64,000 nucleotides of DNA from Conyzicola nivalis_A (GTDB taxonomy: Bacteria > Actinomycetota > Actinomycetes > Actinomycetales > Microbacteriaceae), in assembly GCF_040548875.1 (NCBI RefSeq), contig NZ_JBEPSJ010000002.1, positions 558,001 through 622,000 of the forward strand, read 5' to 3'. Made by a program: the position numbers and the translations under genes. The number at the start of each line of letters is the position of its first letter. Position 1 is the stretch's first letter. The notes beneath the pieces are model-generated. The model made no database searches. It worked only from the letters and a program-made list of their open reading frames with translations, and had not been told where the DNA came from. Shown here in pieces: positions 1-8,136 of the stretch.

Positions 1-511
1 CAAGGGCTTCCCCGAGTCGTACGACCGGCGCGCGCTGCTGCGCTTCGTCACCCAGGTCAAGAGCGGCGCATCCGAGGTCCGCTCCCCGTTCTATTCGCAC
101 CTGCACTACGACATCGTCCCCGACGCGGAGATCGTCGTGCGGCAGCCCGACGTGCTGATCGTCGAGGGCCTCAACGTGCTGCAGCCGCCGTCGCCCGGGC
201 ACCGTCTGGCGGTGAGCGACCTGTTCGACTTCACCATCTACGTCGACGCCCGCACTCACGACATCGCCCGCTGGTACGAGGAACGGTTTCTCAGCCTGCA
301 GCGCGGCGCGTTCTCGAACCCGCGGTCGTATTTCCACCGGTTCGCCTCGCTCAGCGAGGACGAGGCTCGCACCCGCGCACGCGGCATCTGGACGAGCATC
401 AACGAGCCGAACCTGGTGAAGAACATCCTGCCGACGAAGGCGCGGGCGTCTCTCGTGCTGCGCAAGAACGCCGACCACGCCGTCGACAGCGTGCTGCTGC
501 GCAAGATCTAG
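1..511 (+). CDS. coaA: Pantothenate kinase type I, C-terminal part (5' end outside window)
   Basis: The frame is open from base 2 and gives 169 residues before TAG. It starts KGFPESYD, continues with PDVLIVEGLNVLQ, and ends with the INEPNL..NILPT..RA motif and closing LRK found in bacterial type I pantothenate kinases. These ATP-dependent cytosolic enzymes phosphorylate pantothenate in the first step of CoA synthesis. The Walker A loop must lie upstream of the window. The gene is convergent with glmM, and only a palindromic repeat separates them. Identification is firm; completeness of the 5' part cannot be judged. Confidence 0.95.
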   Translation, partial: KGFPESYDRRALLRFVTQVKSGASEVRSPFYSHLHYDIVPDAEIVVRQPDVLIVEGLNVLQPPSPGHRLAVSDLFDFTIYVDARTHDIARWYEERFLSLQRGAFSNPRSYFHRFASLSEDEARTRARGIWTSINEPNLVKNILPTKARASLVLRKNADHAVDSVLLRKI

Positions 512-523
512 CGCGATCCCGAA

Positions 524-586
524 GGGCGCCAGTCCGGGCGTCGCGCTGCTGCGCGCGCTGCAGCCCTATGCCCGAGCTGTAGCCCT
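524..586. repeat. Palindromic intergenic repeat, family 1, copy 1
   Basis: An imperfect inverted repeat whose left end reads GGGCGCCAGTCCGGGCGT and whose right end reads ATGCCCGAGCTGTAGCCC, around a GCGCGCGC-rich centre. It sits between the convergent coaA and glmM ends. Related copies are at 16312-16375, 29581-29640 and 30694-30755. The glmM stop codon (585-587) falls inside its right terminus, so it may also act as a bidirectional terminator. Confidence 0.75.
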
Positions 587-1964
587 ACGTGAGCGGAGGA
601 GCCTGGAGCGCCAGCTCGGCCCGCACGACGTCGGCGAGCTCGTGGGCGATGCGGTCGGCGGTGTTCTGGTCTGCGGCCTCGACCATGACGCGCACCATCG
701 GCTCGGTGCCGGACGGGCGCAGCAGCACACGGCCGGTGTCGCCCAGCTCGGCTTCGGCGGCAGTGACGGCCGCGGCGATGACGTCGTTGGTCTTCAGCGC
801 GTGGTGGTCGACGCCGCGCACGTTGATCATGATCTGGGGGAACACGGTCATGACGGAGGCGAGCTCGGCGAGGCTCTTGCCGGTGCGTGCCATCTCGGCG
901 AGAAGGTGCATTCCGGTGAGGATGCCGTCGCCCGTCGTGGCGTACTCGCTCATGATCACGTGGCCGGACTGCTCGCCGCCGAGCGAGAGCCCCTTCTCGT
1001 TGAGAGCCTCGAGAACGTAGCGGTCGCCGACGGCGGTCTGCAGAACGGTGATGCCGTTCTCCGCCATCGCGACTCGCAGACCCAGGTTGCTCATGACCGT
1101 GGCGACGAGGGTGTCGTCCTTCAGCAGGCCGCGCTCTTTCATCGACAGCGCGATGATCGCCATGATCTGGTCGCCATCGACGACGTTGCCGAGGTGGTCG
1201 ACCGCGAGACAGCGGTCCGCGTCGCCGTCGTGGGCGATGCCGACGTCGGCGCCATGCTCGAGCACGGCGCGGGCGAGGTTGTCGAGGTGGGTCGAACCCA
1301 CTCCGTCGTTGATGTTGTAGCCGTCGGGGTCGGCGCCGATGAGGGTCACGGTCGCGCCGGCGTCGGTGAACACCTGCGGAGACACTCCGGCGGCGGCGCC
1401 GTTGGCGCAGTCGAGGACGACGTGGATGCCGTCGAGCCGGTGCGGCAGTGTCGACAGCAGGTGCACGACGTAGCGGTCTTCCGCGTCGGCGAACCGGCGG
1501 ATGCGGCCGACCTCGACGCCGGTCGGGGAGAGCTTTTTCTCGCCGAGCGCTGCCTCGATGCGGTCCTCGACGATGTCGGGAAGCTTCGTGCCGCCGACGG
1601 CGAAGAACTTGATGCCGTTGTCGGGTGCCGGGTTGTGCGACGCGGAGATCATGACGCCGAAGTCGGCTTTGAAGTCTGCGGTGAGGAATGCCGCGGCGGG
1701 GGTCGGGATGACTCCGGCGTCGAAGACATCGACGCCGGAGCTCGCGAGACCGGCTGCGACGGCGGCGGAGATGAACTCCCCGGAGACCCGGGGGTCTCGG
1801 GCGACGACCGCGATCGGTCGGCGCCCCGAAGCGCGCCGACCGTCAGCGTGACGACCTTTACCAAGGACGACGGCTGCCGCCTGGGATAGTCCCAGGGCCA
1901 GCTCGACCGTCAACTGTTCGTTCGCTAGACCGCGAACACCGTCCGTGCCGAAGAGCCTTGGCAT
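585..1964 (-). CDS. glmM: Phosphoglucosamine mutase GlmM
   Basis: This 459-residue protein converts glucosamine-6-phosphate to glucosamine-1-phosphate for UDP-GlcNAc and peptidoglycan synthesis. It begins MPRLFGTDGVRG, the canonical GlmM start, so the ATG at 1964 is preferred over a longer open frame. The active-site phosphoserine is Ser109 in SASHNP, the metal loop is DGDADR at 246-251, GGEQSGHV is the sugar loop, and RPSGTEPMVRV near the C-terminus is the phosphate-binding loop. The start lies 19 bp after the rpsI stop, so it is the last gene of the rplM-rpsI-glmM unit. Its TAG stop is formed inside a dispersed repeat. Confidence 0.97.
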   Translation of the reverse strand: MPRLFGTDGVRGLANEQLTVELALGLSQAAAVVLGKGRHADGRRASGRRPIAVVARDPRVSGEFISAAVAAGLASSGVDVFDAGVIPTPAAAFLTADFKADFGVMISASHNPAPDNGIKFFAVGGTKLPDIVEDRIEAALGEKKLSPTGVEVGRIRRFADAEDRYVVHLLSTLPHRLDGIHVVLDCANGAAAGVSPQVFTDAGATVTLIGADPDGYNINDGVGSTHLDNLARAVLEHGADVGIAHDGDADRCLAVDHLGNVVDGDQIMAIIALSMKERGLLKDDTLVATVMSNLGLRVAMAENGITVLQTAVGDRYVLEALNEKGLSLGGEQSGHVIMSEYATTGDGILTGMHLLAEMARTGKSLAELASVMTVFPQIMINVRGVDHHALKTNDVIAAAVTAAEAELGDTGRVLLRPSGTEPMVRVMVEAADQNTADRIAHELADVVRAELALQAPPLT

Positions 1965-1983
1965 TGGATCCGCGAAGCGCGAG

Positions 1984-2469
1984 TTAGCGCTTCGAGAACT
2001 GCGAGGCCTTACGGGCCTTCTTGAGTCCGGCCTTCTTGCGCTCGATGACGCGAGCGTCACGAGTGAGGAAGCCGGCCTTCTTCAGGGCCGCACGGTTGTT
2101 CTCACGGTCGATGCCGTTGAGCGAACGCGCGATGGCGAGGCGCAGTGCGCCCGCCTGGCCCGAGGGGCCGCCGCCGGTGATCTTGGCGATCACGTCGTAG
2201 CTGCCGAGAAGGTCGAGGACCTTGAACGGGTCGTTGATGAGCTGCTGGTGCAGCTTGTTGGGGAAGTACTCGGCGAGCTCGCGACCGTTGACGGTAGCGG
2301 TACCGGTGCCGGGGGTGATGCGCACGCGGGCGATGGCCTGCTTGCGACGACCCACGGCTGCGCCGGGAACGTTGAGTACTGCACGGGGAACCTTGACAGC
2401 CGCCTCGGCGGGAGTCTCGGTCGAGTAGCTCTGAGGAGCTTCTTCGATGATGTCTGAAATCTGGGCCAC
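1984..2469 (-). CDS. rpsI: 30S ribosomal protein S9
   Basis: The protein has 161 residues, about 30 more than the usual S9. The excess is an acidic N-terminal stretch (MAQISDIIEEAPQSYS...), common in actinobacterial S9. The core holds VGRRKQAIARVRI and GGGPSGQAGALR, and the chain ends in the invariant SKR, which in S9 reaches the P-site tRNA. It lies 31 bp downstream of rplM, the standard L13-S9 pair. Confidence 0.98.
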   Translation of the reverse strand: MAQISDIIEEAPQSYSTETPAEAAVKVPRAVLNVPGAAVGRRKQAIARVRITPGTGTATVNGRELAEYFPNKLHQQLINDPFKVLDLLGSYDVIAKITGGGPSGQAGALRLAIARSLNGIDRENNRAALKKAGFLTRDARVIERKKAGLKKARKASQFSKR

Positions 2470-2500
2470 GGTAGTTACGTCCTTAGTTTCTAAGCCGGCG

Positions 2501-2947
2501 CTACTGAGCGACCTGGGAAAGGGTGTAGATCTTCGGCTGCTGCGCAGCGTGAGGGTGCTCGGTGCCGGTGTAGACCTTGAGCTTGGTCAGCTGTGCGCGA
2601 CCAATCGAGTTCTTGGGGAGCATGCCGCGAACGGCCTTCTCGACCGCGCGCGTCGGGTGCTTCTCGAGCAGCTCGGCGTACGTGGTGGCCGTGAGGCCGC
2701 CCGGGTAGCCGGAGTGGCGGTATGCCTTCTTCTGCAGGAGCTTCGCGCCGGTGAGGGCGATCTTCTCAGCGTTGATGATGATGACGAAGTCGCCCATGTC
2801 CATGTGGGGAGCGAACGTCGCCTTGTGCTTGCCGCGGAGGAGCGCAGCGACGTGGCTGGCGAGACGGCCGAGAACGATGTTCTCTGCGTCGATGATGAGC
2901 CAGTCGCGCTGGACATCCTCCGGCTTGGGGGAAAAAGTACGAGTCAC
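2501..2947 (-). CDS. rplM: 50S ribosomal protein L13
   Basis: The 148-residue length is typical for L13, an early-assembly 50S protein. It contains VLGRLASHVAALLRGKHK, GDFVIIINAEKIALTG and the MLPKNSIGRAQLTKLKVY segment of the family. It is first in rplM-rpsI-glmM. The 143 bp separating it from truA (2948-3090) presumably hold its promoter; a TTGACC at 3083-3088 (minus strand) could be a -35, but no convincing -10 lies at the right distance. Confidence 0.98.
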   Translation of the reverse strand: MTRTFSPKPEDVQRDWLIIDAENIVLGRLASHVAALLRGKHKATFAPHMDMGDFVIIINAEKIALTGAKLLQKKAYRHSGYPGGLTATTYAELLEKHPTRAVEKAVRGMLPKNSIGRAQLTKLKVYTGTEHPHAAQQPKIYTLSQVAQ

Positions 2948-3090
2948 AGTAGTGCTGCCTTCTTGATCGAGTGAGTTGTTCGTGAATCCCGCTCCGTGGC
3001 CGTTTCACACGCGCAATGCGCGGAAACCGATCCGGTGGAGGGCTCATGATCGGATGTCACGCACAGGGGCGCAGACACCAAGGGTCAACA

Positions 3091-4101
3091 CTAGTCCACG
3101 GGTGGGGGCTTCGTCAAAAGGCCGTCGGATGCGCCTCGCGCGAACTCCTCCGCCTCCTTCTCGCGGGCGGCGATGATCGCCTGCCCCTCGGCGTGCCGCA
3201 GGGCGGTGACCCGGTCGTCCCACACCACGACGCCGCGCCGGCGCCGGGTGAGTTCGGCGCGCTCGGCCACCTCGTGGTCGTCGGGGTAGCCCACCTCGGT
3301 GAAGATGAGCCCCTTGGCCGGCATGACCTTGAACTCGGAGGTGCGCTCGAGCAGGTCGCGGATCGCGACGACGCTCTCGATTCCGAGTTTGCCCTCGCCG
3401 ACGGCGACGCATGCACCGACGAGGGCACGCACCATCGAGTGGCAGAACGCGTCGGCCTTGATGCGCGCGACGAGGATGCCGTCGTCGCGGCGCTCCCAGC
3501 TGAACTCCTGCAGCTCGCGAATGGTCGTGGAGCCGGCGCGCGGCTTGCAGTACGACGCCCAGTTGTGCAGGCCGACGAGCGACAGTGCGGCGAGGTTCAT
3601 CGCGTCGACGTCGAGCTTGGCGTGGTACCAGAGCGTGTGGTTGCGCAGCAGCGGGTTACGTGGGATCGAGGCATCCGCGATTCTGTATTCGTAGCGTCGC
3701 CAGATCGCGGAGAACCGCGCGTCGAAGCCCTCCGGCGCCCAGCTCGCGGTCTCCACCCAGACGTCGCTGCTGAGACCGGCGATGCCGTTGAGGCGGCGGG
3801 CGAGGGCGGCGGGAGCGCTGTTCTGCGGCGCGGTCGGCCCCCCGCGATGCTTCTCGAGCTTGGCGATCTGGGCCGGGTTCAGGTCGATGTGGGCGACCTG
3901 CCCTAGGGCGTGCACGCCGGCGTCGGTGCGACCGGCGACGGTGAGTACGGGCGGAGTTCCGTAGCGGCGGAGGATGATCGCGAGGGCGCCCTCGAGCTCG
4001 CCCTGGACGGTGCGCAGACCGGGCTGGTTTCCCCACCCGGAGAAGTTGGTTCCGTCGTAGGAAATATCCAGTCGGACGCGCCGGGTCGCTTGGTTTTCCA
4101 C
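3091..4101 (-). CDS. truA: tRNA pseudouridine synthase A
   Basis: TruA isomerises U38-U40 in tRNA anticodon arms. The catalytic aspartate is Asp60 in GRTDAGVHA, and RLDISYDGTNFSGW forms the N-terminal core strand. At 336 residues it is longer than most TruA; about 60 C-terminal residues after the family's closing FTEVGYPDD segment are charged (a WDDRVTALRHAEGQ stretch, then REKEAEEFARG) and have no recognised role. Translation starts at a GTG only 6 bases after a candidate -10, so the mRNA may be leaderless. It normally follows rplQ directly, but here an acyltransferase intervenes. Confidence 0.97.
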   Translation of the reverse strand: MENQATRRVRLDISYDGTNFSGWGNQPGLRTVQGELEGALAIILRRYGTPPVLTVAGRTDAGVHALGQVAHIDLNPAQIAKLEKHRGGPTAPQNSAPAALARRLNGIAGLSSDVWVETASWAPEGFDARFSAIWRRYEYRIADASIPRNPLLRNHTLWYHAKLDVDAMNLAALSLVGLHNWASYCKPRAGSTTIRELQEFSWERRDDGILVARIKADAFCHSMVRALVGACVAVGEGKLGIESVVAIRDLLERTSEFKVMPAKGLIFTEVGYPDDHEVAERAELTRRRRGVVVWDDRVTALRHAEGQAIIAAREKEAEEFARGASDGLLTKPPPVD

Positions 4102-4136
4102 GCAGCGAGTCTAGGCTTGTCTGATGCGCTGGTCGA
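4090..4136. promoter_or_regulatory. Divergent, back-to-back leaderless promoters for truA and the acyltransferase
   Basis: Only 22 bp separate the two start codons. For truA, -35 TCGACC (4131-4136), a 17-bp spacer and -10 TAGACT (4108-4113) are followed after 6 bases by the GTG. For the plus-strand gene, -35 TTGGTT (4090-4095), a 16-bp spacer and -10 TAGGCT (4112-4117) are followed after 6 bases by the ATG. The two -10 boxes overlap by two bases. No Shine-Dalgarno sequence is visible on either side. Assigned by consensus only. Confidence 0.5.
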
Positions 4137-6037
4137 AAGCGCGCCTCCCCATGACAGCGACAGTTGCTTCTCCCCGGGTGTCCACTCCCCGAGATCGGCT
4201 CGCAGGCCTCGACGGCTTGCGGGCTGTCGCGGTGACCCTCGTCGTCGTGTTCCACCTCGGCACCGGCGTTATGCCCGGCGGATACCTCGGCGTCGACATC
4301 TTCTTTCCGATCAGCGGCTTTCTGATCACCACCCTGCTGCTGCGCGAGCGCGCCGAGCACGGGACGATCGACGTGCTGAAGTTCTGGCAGCGGCGGGCGA
4401 GGCGGTTGTTGCCGGCCCTCGCCGTCGTGGTGCTGGTCTGCTGTGCTGCCGCGTTCGTCGTAGGGGGCGACCTGCTCGTCGAGATCGGGCGGCAGGTGCT
4501 CGGCGCCTCCACGTTCAGCTACAACTGGCTCGCGATCGCCGACGGCGCCAGCTACCTCGACTCGACCACGCCGGAGCTGTTCCGCAACCTGTGGTCGCTC
4601 GCCGTCGAGGAGCAGTTCTATCTGGTCTGGCCGCTGCTGGTCGCGCTGCTCTGGCTCGTTCCGTCGCGGTGGTTCAGGTTCGCCTTCGTGGTGGCCGTGG
4701 CCGTGGCATCCGCCGTCCTGATGGGCGTTCTCGCGATGGACTCCGCATCGACGCGGGCGTACTACGGCACCGACTCGCACAGCTTCGGGCTCGCGCTCGG
4801 AGCGGCGCTCGCGATCGCCCGCCACGACTGGCCCGGGTTCGCCGTGCCGCACACCCGTCGCGGCCGCATCGCGGGCGGCGGGGTCGGGCTGCTTGCGATC
4901 GCGGGCCTGGTGGTTCTCGCGTTCGTGATGCCGGCGGAGAGCCCGGCGACCTACCAGGGCGGGCTCGCCCGGGTGGCGGTGCTGAGCGTCGTCGCGATCG
5001 CCATGGCGACGGTGCCCGGCGGGCTGCTCGGTCGCGGCCTCGACGCGCGGCCGCTGCGGTGGATCGGGCAGCGTTCGTACGGCATCTACCTGTGGCACTG
5101 GCCGGTCTTCGTTCTCGTCGCGGGCGTGTGGCCCGCGGGGGGACGATCGCCCGCCACCCAGTGGACGATCGCCGGCATCGCGCTGGCCGTCACGCTGCTG
5201 GCGGCAGCCCTGTCGTACAGCCTGGTGGAGCTGCCGGTGCGGCGGCAGGGCTTCCGGGGCAGCCTCGGCGTCTTCACCATGCAGTGGCGCCGCGACCGGT
5301 GGGGTGTGCGTCGCGGCGCCTGGGCGCGGGCGACGGTCGTCACCGTGGCGCTCGCGACCACGGCCCTCGCGGTGGGCGCGGTCGCCTCCGACCCCGGCGA
5401 CGGGCTCGCCGAGGCGCGCATCCGCGCCGGCCAGGCGGCGATCGCGGCGGCCGAGGCGCGCGCGGCCGCCCCCGAGCCGGCTGCCGCGGAGCCCACCCTG
5501 CCCCGTGGCGACCAGATGATCGCGATCGGCGACTCTGTGATGCTCGCCGTCGCGCCCGAGCTGACGGCGGCGTTCCCGGGGATCTCGATCGACGCCGTGG
5601 TGTCGCGCCAGATGTCGTCGGCGCCCGCGATCGTGAAGGCTCTCGTCGAGGCCAAGCAGATGCGTCCGTTCCTGGTACTCGGTCTCGGCACGAACGGCGG
5701 GATCAGCCTCGACACCCTGCAGCAGGTGAAGCGGATCGTGGGGCACCGCACACAGGTGGTGCTCGTCAACGTGCAGGCGCCGCGGGGCTGGACGCCCGGC
5801 AACAACGACATCCTGCGCGGCTACTCCGACCGCGTGCGCACGGTAGAGCTCGCCGACTGGCACGCGGCCATCCAGCCCCGGCTCGACGTGCTGGCGCGCG
5901 ACCAGATCCACGCGGGCGGCCCCGTGGGCGGAGGGATCTACGTCGACGCGCTCACCGCCGCCCTGCTGCGGCTGGTGAGCCAGCCGGAGCTCGAGGGCGG
6001 GCCGCACGAGAGCGGCGACAAGCCGGCCGAGCGCTGA
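4124..6037 (+). CDS. Acyltransferase-3 / SGNH fusion, OatA-like
   Basis: A 637-residue membrane protein. Residues about 35-380 form a multi-pass acyltransferase-3 domain: LDGLRAVAV, FHLG, GGYLGVDIFFPISGFLIT and LWSLAVEEQFYLVWPL. After a linker comes an extracytoplasmic SGNH-hydrolase-type domain with GDSV (Ser471), GLGTNG and the Asp593-x-x-His596 dyad. In OatA-type enzymes the membrane part passes acetyl groups outward and the SGNH part O-acetylates peptidoglycan or another surface glycan. The acceptor cannot be told here. The start is taken at 4124 because a -10 lies 6 bases upstream; ATG 4151 is the alternative. It lies antisense between truA and rplQ, as an insertion in the ribosomal block. 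Confidence 0.88.
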   Translation: MRWSKARLPMTATVASPRVSTPRDRLAGLDGLRAVAVTLVVVFHLGTGVMPGGYLGVDIFFPISGFLITTLLLRERAEHGTIDVLKFWQRRARRLLPALAVVVLVCCAAAFVVGGDLLVEIGRQVLGASTFSYNWLAIADGASYLDSTTPELFRNLWSLAVEEQFYLVWPLLVALLWLVPSRWFRFAFVVAVAVASAVLMGVLAMDSASTRAYYGTDSHSFGLALGAALAIARHDWPGFAVPHTRRGRIAGGGVGLLAIAGLVVLAFVMPAESPATYQGGLARVAVLSVVAIAMATVPGGLLGRGLDARPLRWIGQRSYGIYLWHWPVFVLVAGVWPAGGRSPATQWTIAGIALAVTLLAAALSYSLVELPVRRQGFRGSLGVFTMQWRRDRWGVRRGAWARATVVTVALATTALAVGAVASDPGDGLAEARIRAGQAAIAAAEARAAAPEPAAAEPTLPRGDQMIAIGDSVMLAVAPELTAAFPGISIDAVVSRQMSSAPAIVKALVEAKQMRPFLVLGLGTNGGISLDTLQQVKRIVGHRTQVVLVNVQAPRGWTPGNNDILRGYSDRVRTVELADWHAAIQPRLDVLARDQIHAGGPVGGGIYVDALTAALLRLVSQPELEGGPHESGDKPAER

Positions 6038-6101
6038 CGCGCGTTCGCGGGTGCGGCGCTGAGCGGGCGCTGCTGGCTTGGGCGCGACTCGTCATAGCAG
6101 A

Positions 6102-6152
6102 GGGGCAAACTTCCGACGTTGAAGCCTGCGCTCAAGGTCGAAACCTTGCCCC
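6102..6152. repeat. Palindromic intergenic repeat, family 2, copy 1
   Basis: An imperfect inverted repeat with ends GGGGCAAACTTCCGAC and GGTCGAAACCTTGCCCC, between the acyltransferase and the convergent rplQ. It resembles the two copies at 60914-60964 and 60997-61047. The 365-bp gap 6038-6402 contains this element, a second inverted repeat and the rplQ terminator, and I see no gene in it. Confidence 0.6.
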
Positions 6153-6230
6153 ACAGTTCTGCCCATCCTCGCCGGCGCCGGCTCTGCTCGCGCCGTGGCC
6201 CCGGCGGGAGCGCGCCGGGCGCATCCGCCG

Positions 6231-6313
6231 TGCCAAATGAAGGAGATTTCTCCGCCTGGGCCCCTCGATCCGCGCCGGCCTGTGACTCGACGCCAGATCT
6301 CCTTCATTTGGCA
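6231..6313. repeat. Inverted repeat with 17-bp perfect arms
   Basis: TGCCAAATGAAGGAGAT at 6231-6247 is repeated in reverse complement at 6297-6313, with a 49-bp spacer. The AT-rich arms stand out against the GC-rich surroundings. It lies in the non-coding gap between convergent genes; no function is assigned. Confidence 0.65.
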
Positions 6314-6356
6314 GGAGATACGGAAGGGCGGGCGGATGCTCCGCCCGGGTTAACGA

Positions 6357-6388
6357 CGAACGGCCCCGCTCTAGAGCGGGGCCGTTCG
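6357..6388 (-). terminator. Terminator hairpin after rplQ
   Basis: A perfect 32-bp palindrome (centre GCTCTAGAGC) starts 14 bases beyond the rplQ stop. On the minus strand it is followed by only a weak T-containing stretch (TCGTT), as in many high-GC terminators. It would end alpha-operon transcription before the acyltransferase and may also work on the plus strand. Confidence 0.75.
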
Positions 6389-6402
6389 GGTGAAGCGTGG
6401 GA

Positions 6403-6924
6403 CTACTTGGCGTCCTCGGCTGCGGGAGCCTCGGTCGTCTCGTCGGCGGCGGGAGCCGCGGCGGCCTCGTCTGCGACGGGCTCCTCGACTACGACCTCGT
6501 CGGCCACGACAGAGGCGGAAGCGCCTGCCTTGGCCGTCTTCTTCGCCGACTTGGGCTTCGGGGTGACGGGCTCGAGAACGAGCTCGATCTGCACCATCGA
6601 AGCGTTGTCGCCCTTGCGGAAGCCGAGCTTGGTGATGCGCGTGTAGCCACCCTCGCGGAGGGCCACCAGCGGGGCGACCTCGGTGAACAGCTCGTGAACG
6701 ACGGTCTTGTCACCGATGGTGGCGAGAACGCGGCGACGGGCGTGGAGGTCTCCACGCTTCGCGAACGTGATCAGACGCTCGACGACGGGGCGCATGCGCT
6801 TTGCCTTCGTCTCGGTGGTCTTGATGCTCTTGTGGGTGATGAGCGATGCCGCGAGGTTCGCGAGCATAAGACGCTCATGCGCCGGTCCGCCGCCGAGGCG
6901 CGGTCCCTTGGTAGGTGCTGCCAT
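6403..6924 (-). CDS. rplQ: 50S ribosomal protein L17
   Basis: The first 120 residues are a full L17 (RLGGGPAHERLMLANLAASL; HKSIKTTETKAKRM; GGYTRITKLGFRKGD). They are followed by about 50 residues of Ala/Glu/Val-rich tail, which makes 173 residues; such tails are usual in Actinobacteria. L17 lies near the polypeptide exit of the 50S subunit. It is the last gene of the alpha operon, 48 bp downstream of rpoA. Confidence 0.98.
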   Translation of the reverse strand: MAAPTKGPRLGGGPAHERLMLANLAASLITHKSIKTTETKAKRMRPVVERLITFAKRGDLHARRRVLATIGDKTVVHELFTEVAPLVALREGGYTRITKLGFRKGDNASMVQIELVLEPVTPKPKSAKKTAKAGASASVVADEVVVEEPVADEAAAAPAADETTEAPAAEDAK

Positions 6925-6972
6925 TAGTTAATCTCCAGGTGTGAAATAAGTCGAGAGGTCGAGGTCGCCGAG

Positions 6973-7968
6973 TTAGGCGGTGGGCTCTTCGTCGTCGTAG
7001 CCGCCGTAGAAGTGGGCGCCATCGAAGCCGGGAACCGAGTCCTTGAGGGACAGTCCCATCTCGACGAGCTTGTCCTTGACCTCGTCGACCGACTTCTGAC
7101 CGAAGTTGCGGATGTTCATGAGCTGCGTCTCCGACAGTGCGACGAGTTCGCTCACGGTGTTGATTCCCTCGCGCTTGAGGCAGTTGTAGCTGCGCACAGA
7201 CAGGTCGAGGTCTTCGATGGGCATGCTCAGCTCGCTGGAGAGGACGGCGTCGACCGGCGCGGGGCCGATCTCGATGCCCTCTGCGGCGGTGTTGAGCTCG
7301 CGAGCGAGGCCGAACAGCTCGGTCAGCGTGCGACCGGCCGAAGCGATGGCGTCACGCGGGGTGATCGCCGGCTTGGTCTCGACGTCGACGACCAGGCGGT
7401 CGAAGTCGGTGCGCTCACCGGCACGAGTCGCCTCGACGCGGTAGGTCACCTTGAGCACGGGCGAGTAGATCGAGTCGACCGGGATCTGGCCGGCTTCGCT
7501 GAACTCGCTGCGGTTCTGCGTCGCGGAGACGTAGCCACGGCCGCGCTCGATGGTGAGTTCGAGTTCGAACTTCGCCTTCTCGTTCAGCGTCGCGATGAGC
7601 AGCTCGGGGTTGTGGATCTCGACACCGGCCGGAGCCGAGATGTCGGCGGCCGTGACCTGGCCCGCGCCCTGCTTGCGCAGGTAGGCGGTGATCGGCTCGT
7701 CGTGCTCGCTCGAGACGACGAGGCCCTTGATGTTCAGGATGACCTCGGTGACGTCTTCCTTGACACCGGGAACGGTGCTGAACTCGTGAAGGACGCCGTC
7801 GATGCGGATGCTCGTGACTGCAGCTCCCGGGATCGACGAGAGGAGGGTGCGGCGAAGGGAGTTGCCGAGGGTGTAACCGAAGCCGGGTTCGAGCGGCTCG
7901 ATGACGAACCGCGAACGGAACTCGGAGATGTTCTCTTCGGCAAGAGTGGGACGCTGTGCAATCAGCAC
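6973..7968 (-). CDS. rpoA: RNA polymerase alpha subunit
   Basis: A 331-residue alpha subunit. The N-terminal assembly domain (about 1-235) has EPLEPGFGYTLGNSLRRTLL and GAAVTSIRIDGVLHEF. A linker leads to the C-terminal domain (about 250-315) with SVRSYNCLKREGINTV and RNFGQKSVDEVKDKL, which in this family binds UP elements and activators. It directly follows rpsK, without the rpsD found between them in many bacteria; an inverted repeat occupies that position. Confidence 0.99.
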   Translation of the reverse strand: MLIAQRPTLAEENISEFRSRFVIEPLEPGFGYTLGNSLRRTLLSSIPGAAVTSIRIDGVLHEFSTVPGVKEDVTEVILNIKGLVVSSEHDEPITAYLRKQGAGQVTAADISAPAGVEIHNPELLIATLNEKAKFELELTIERGRGYVSATQNRSEFSEAGQIPVDSIYSPVLKVTYRVEATRAGERTDFDRLVVDVETKPAITPRDAIASAGRTLTELFGLARELNTAAEGIEIGPAPVDAVLSSELSMPIEDLDLSVRSYNCLKREGINTVSELVALSETQLMNIRNFGQKSVDEVKDKLVEMGLSLKDSVPGFDGAHFYGGYDDEEPTA

Positions 7969-8070
7969 TGGTGATTCCTTTCGGCAAAGTGTCCGCTATA
8001 TGACACTTGGGGGGCGACGAGTGGCGGGCTCGTCATTGTTGAGTTGTGAAGAGGAAAGATCACGCGGATT

Positions 8071-8122
8071 GAGCCTGTCGAGATCTCACCGGCGGTTTAC
8101 GACGGGAGATCTCGACAGGCTC
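8071..8122. repeat. Inverted repeat with TCGACAGGCTC core, between rpsK and rpoA
   Basis: GAGCCTGTCGAGATCTC (8071-8087) and its exact reverse complement (8106-8122) flank an 18-bp spacer. The arms contain TCGACAGGCTC, the same core found in the repeats inside the sugar dehydrogenase and pilT genes and, with one change, near the rpoC terminator. In the mRNA it would form a stable hairpin between rpsK and rpoA. Confidence 0.8.
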
Positions 8123-8136
8123 GATCGACGATGTAG

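Noticed and set aside
3656..6007. Long minus-strand frame of 783 codons opposite the acyltransferase
   Set aside because: Arg/His-rich composition and no domain; the plus-strand frame has clear acyltransferase-3 and SGNH motifs.
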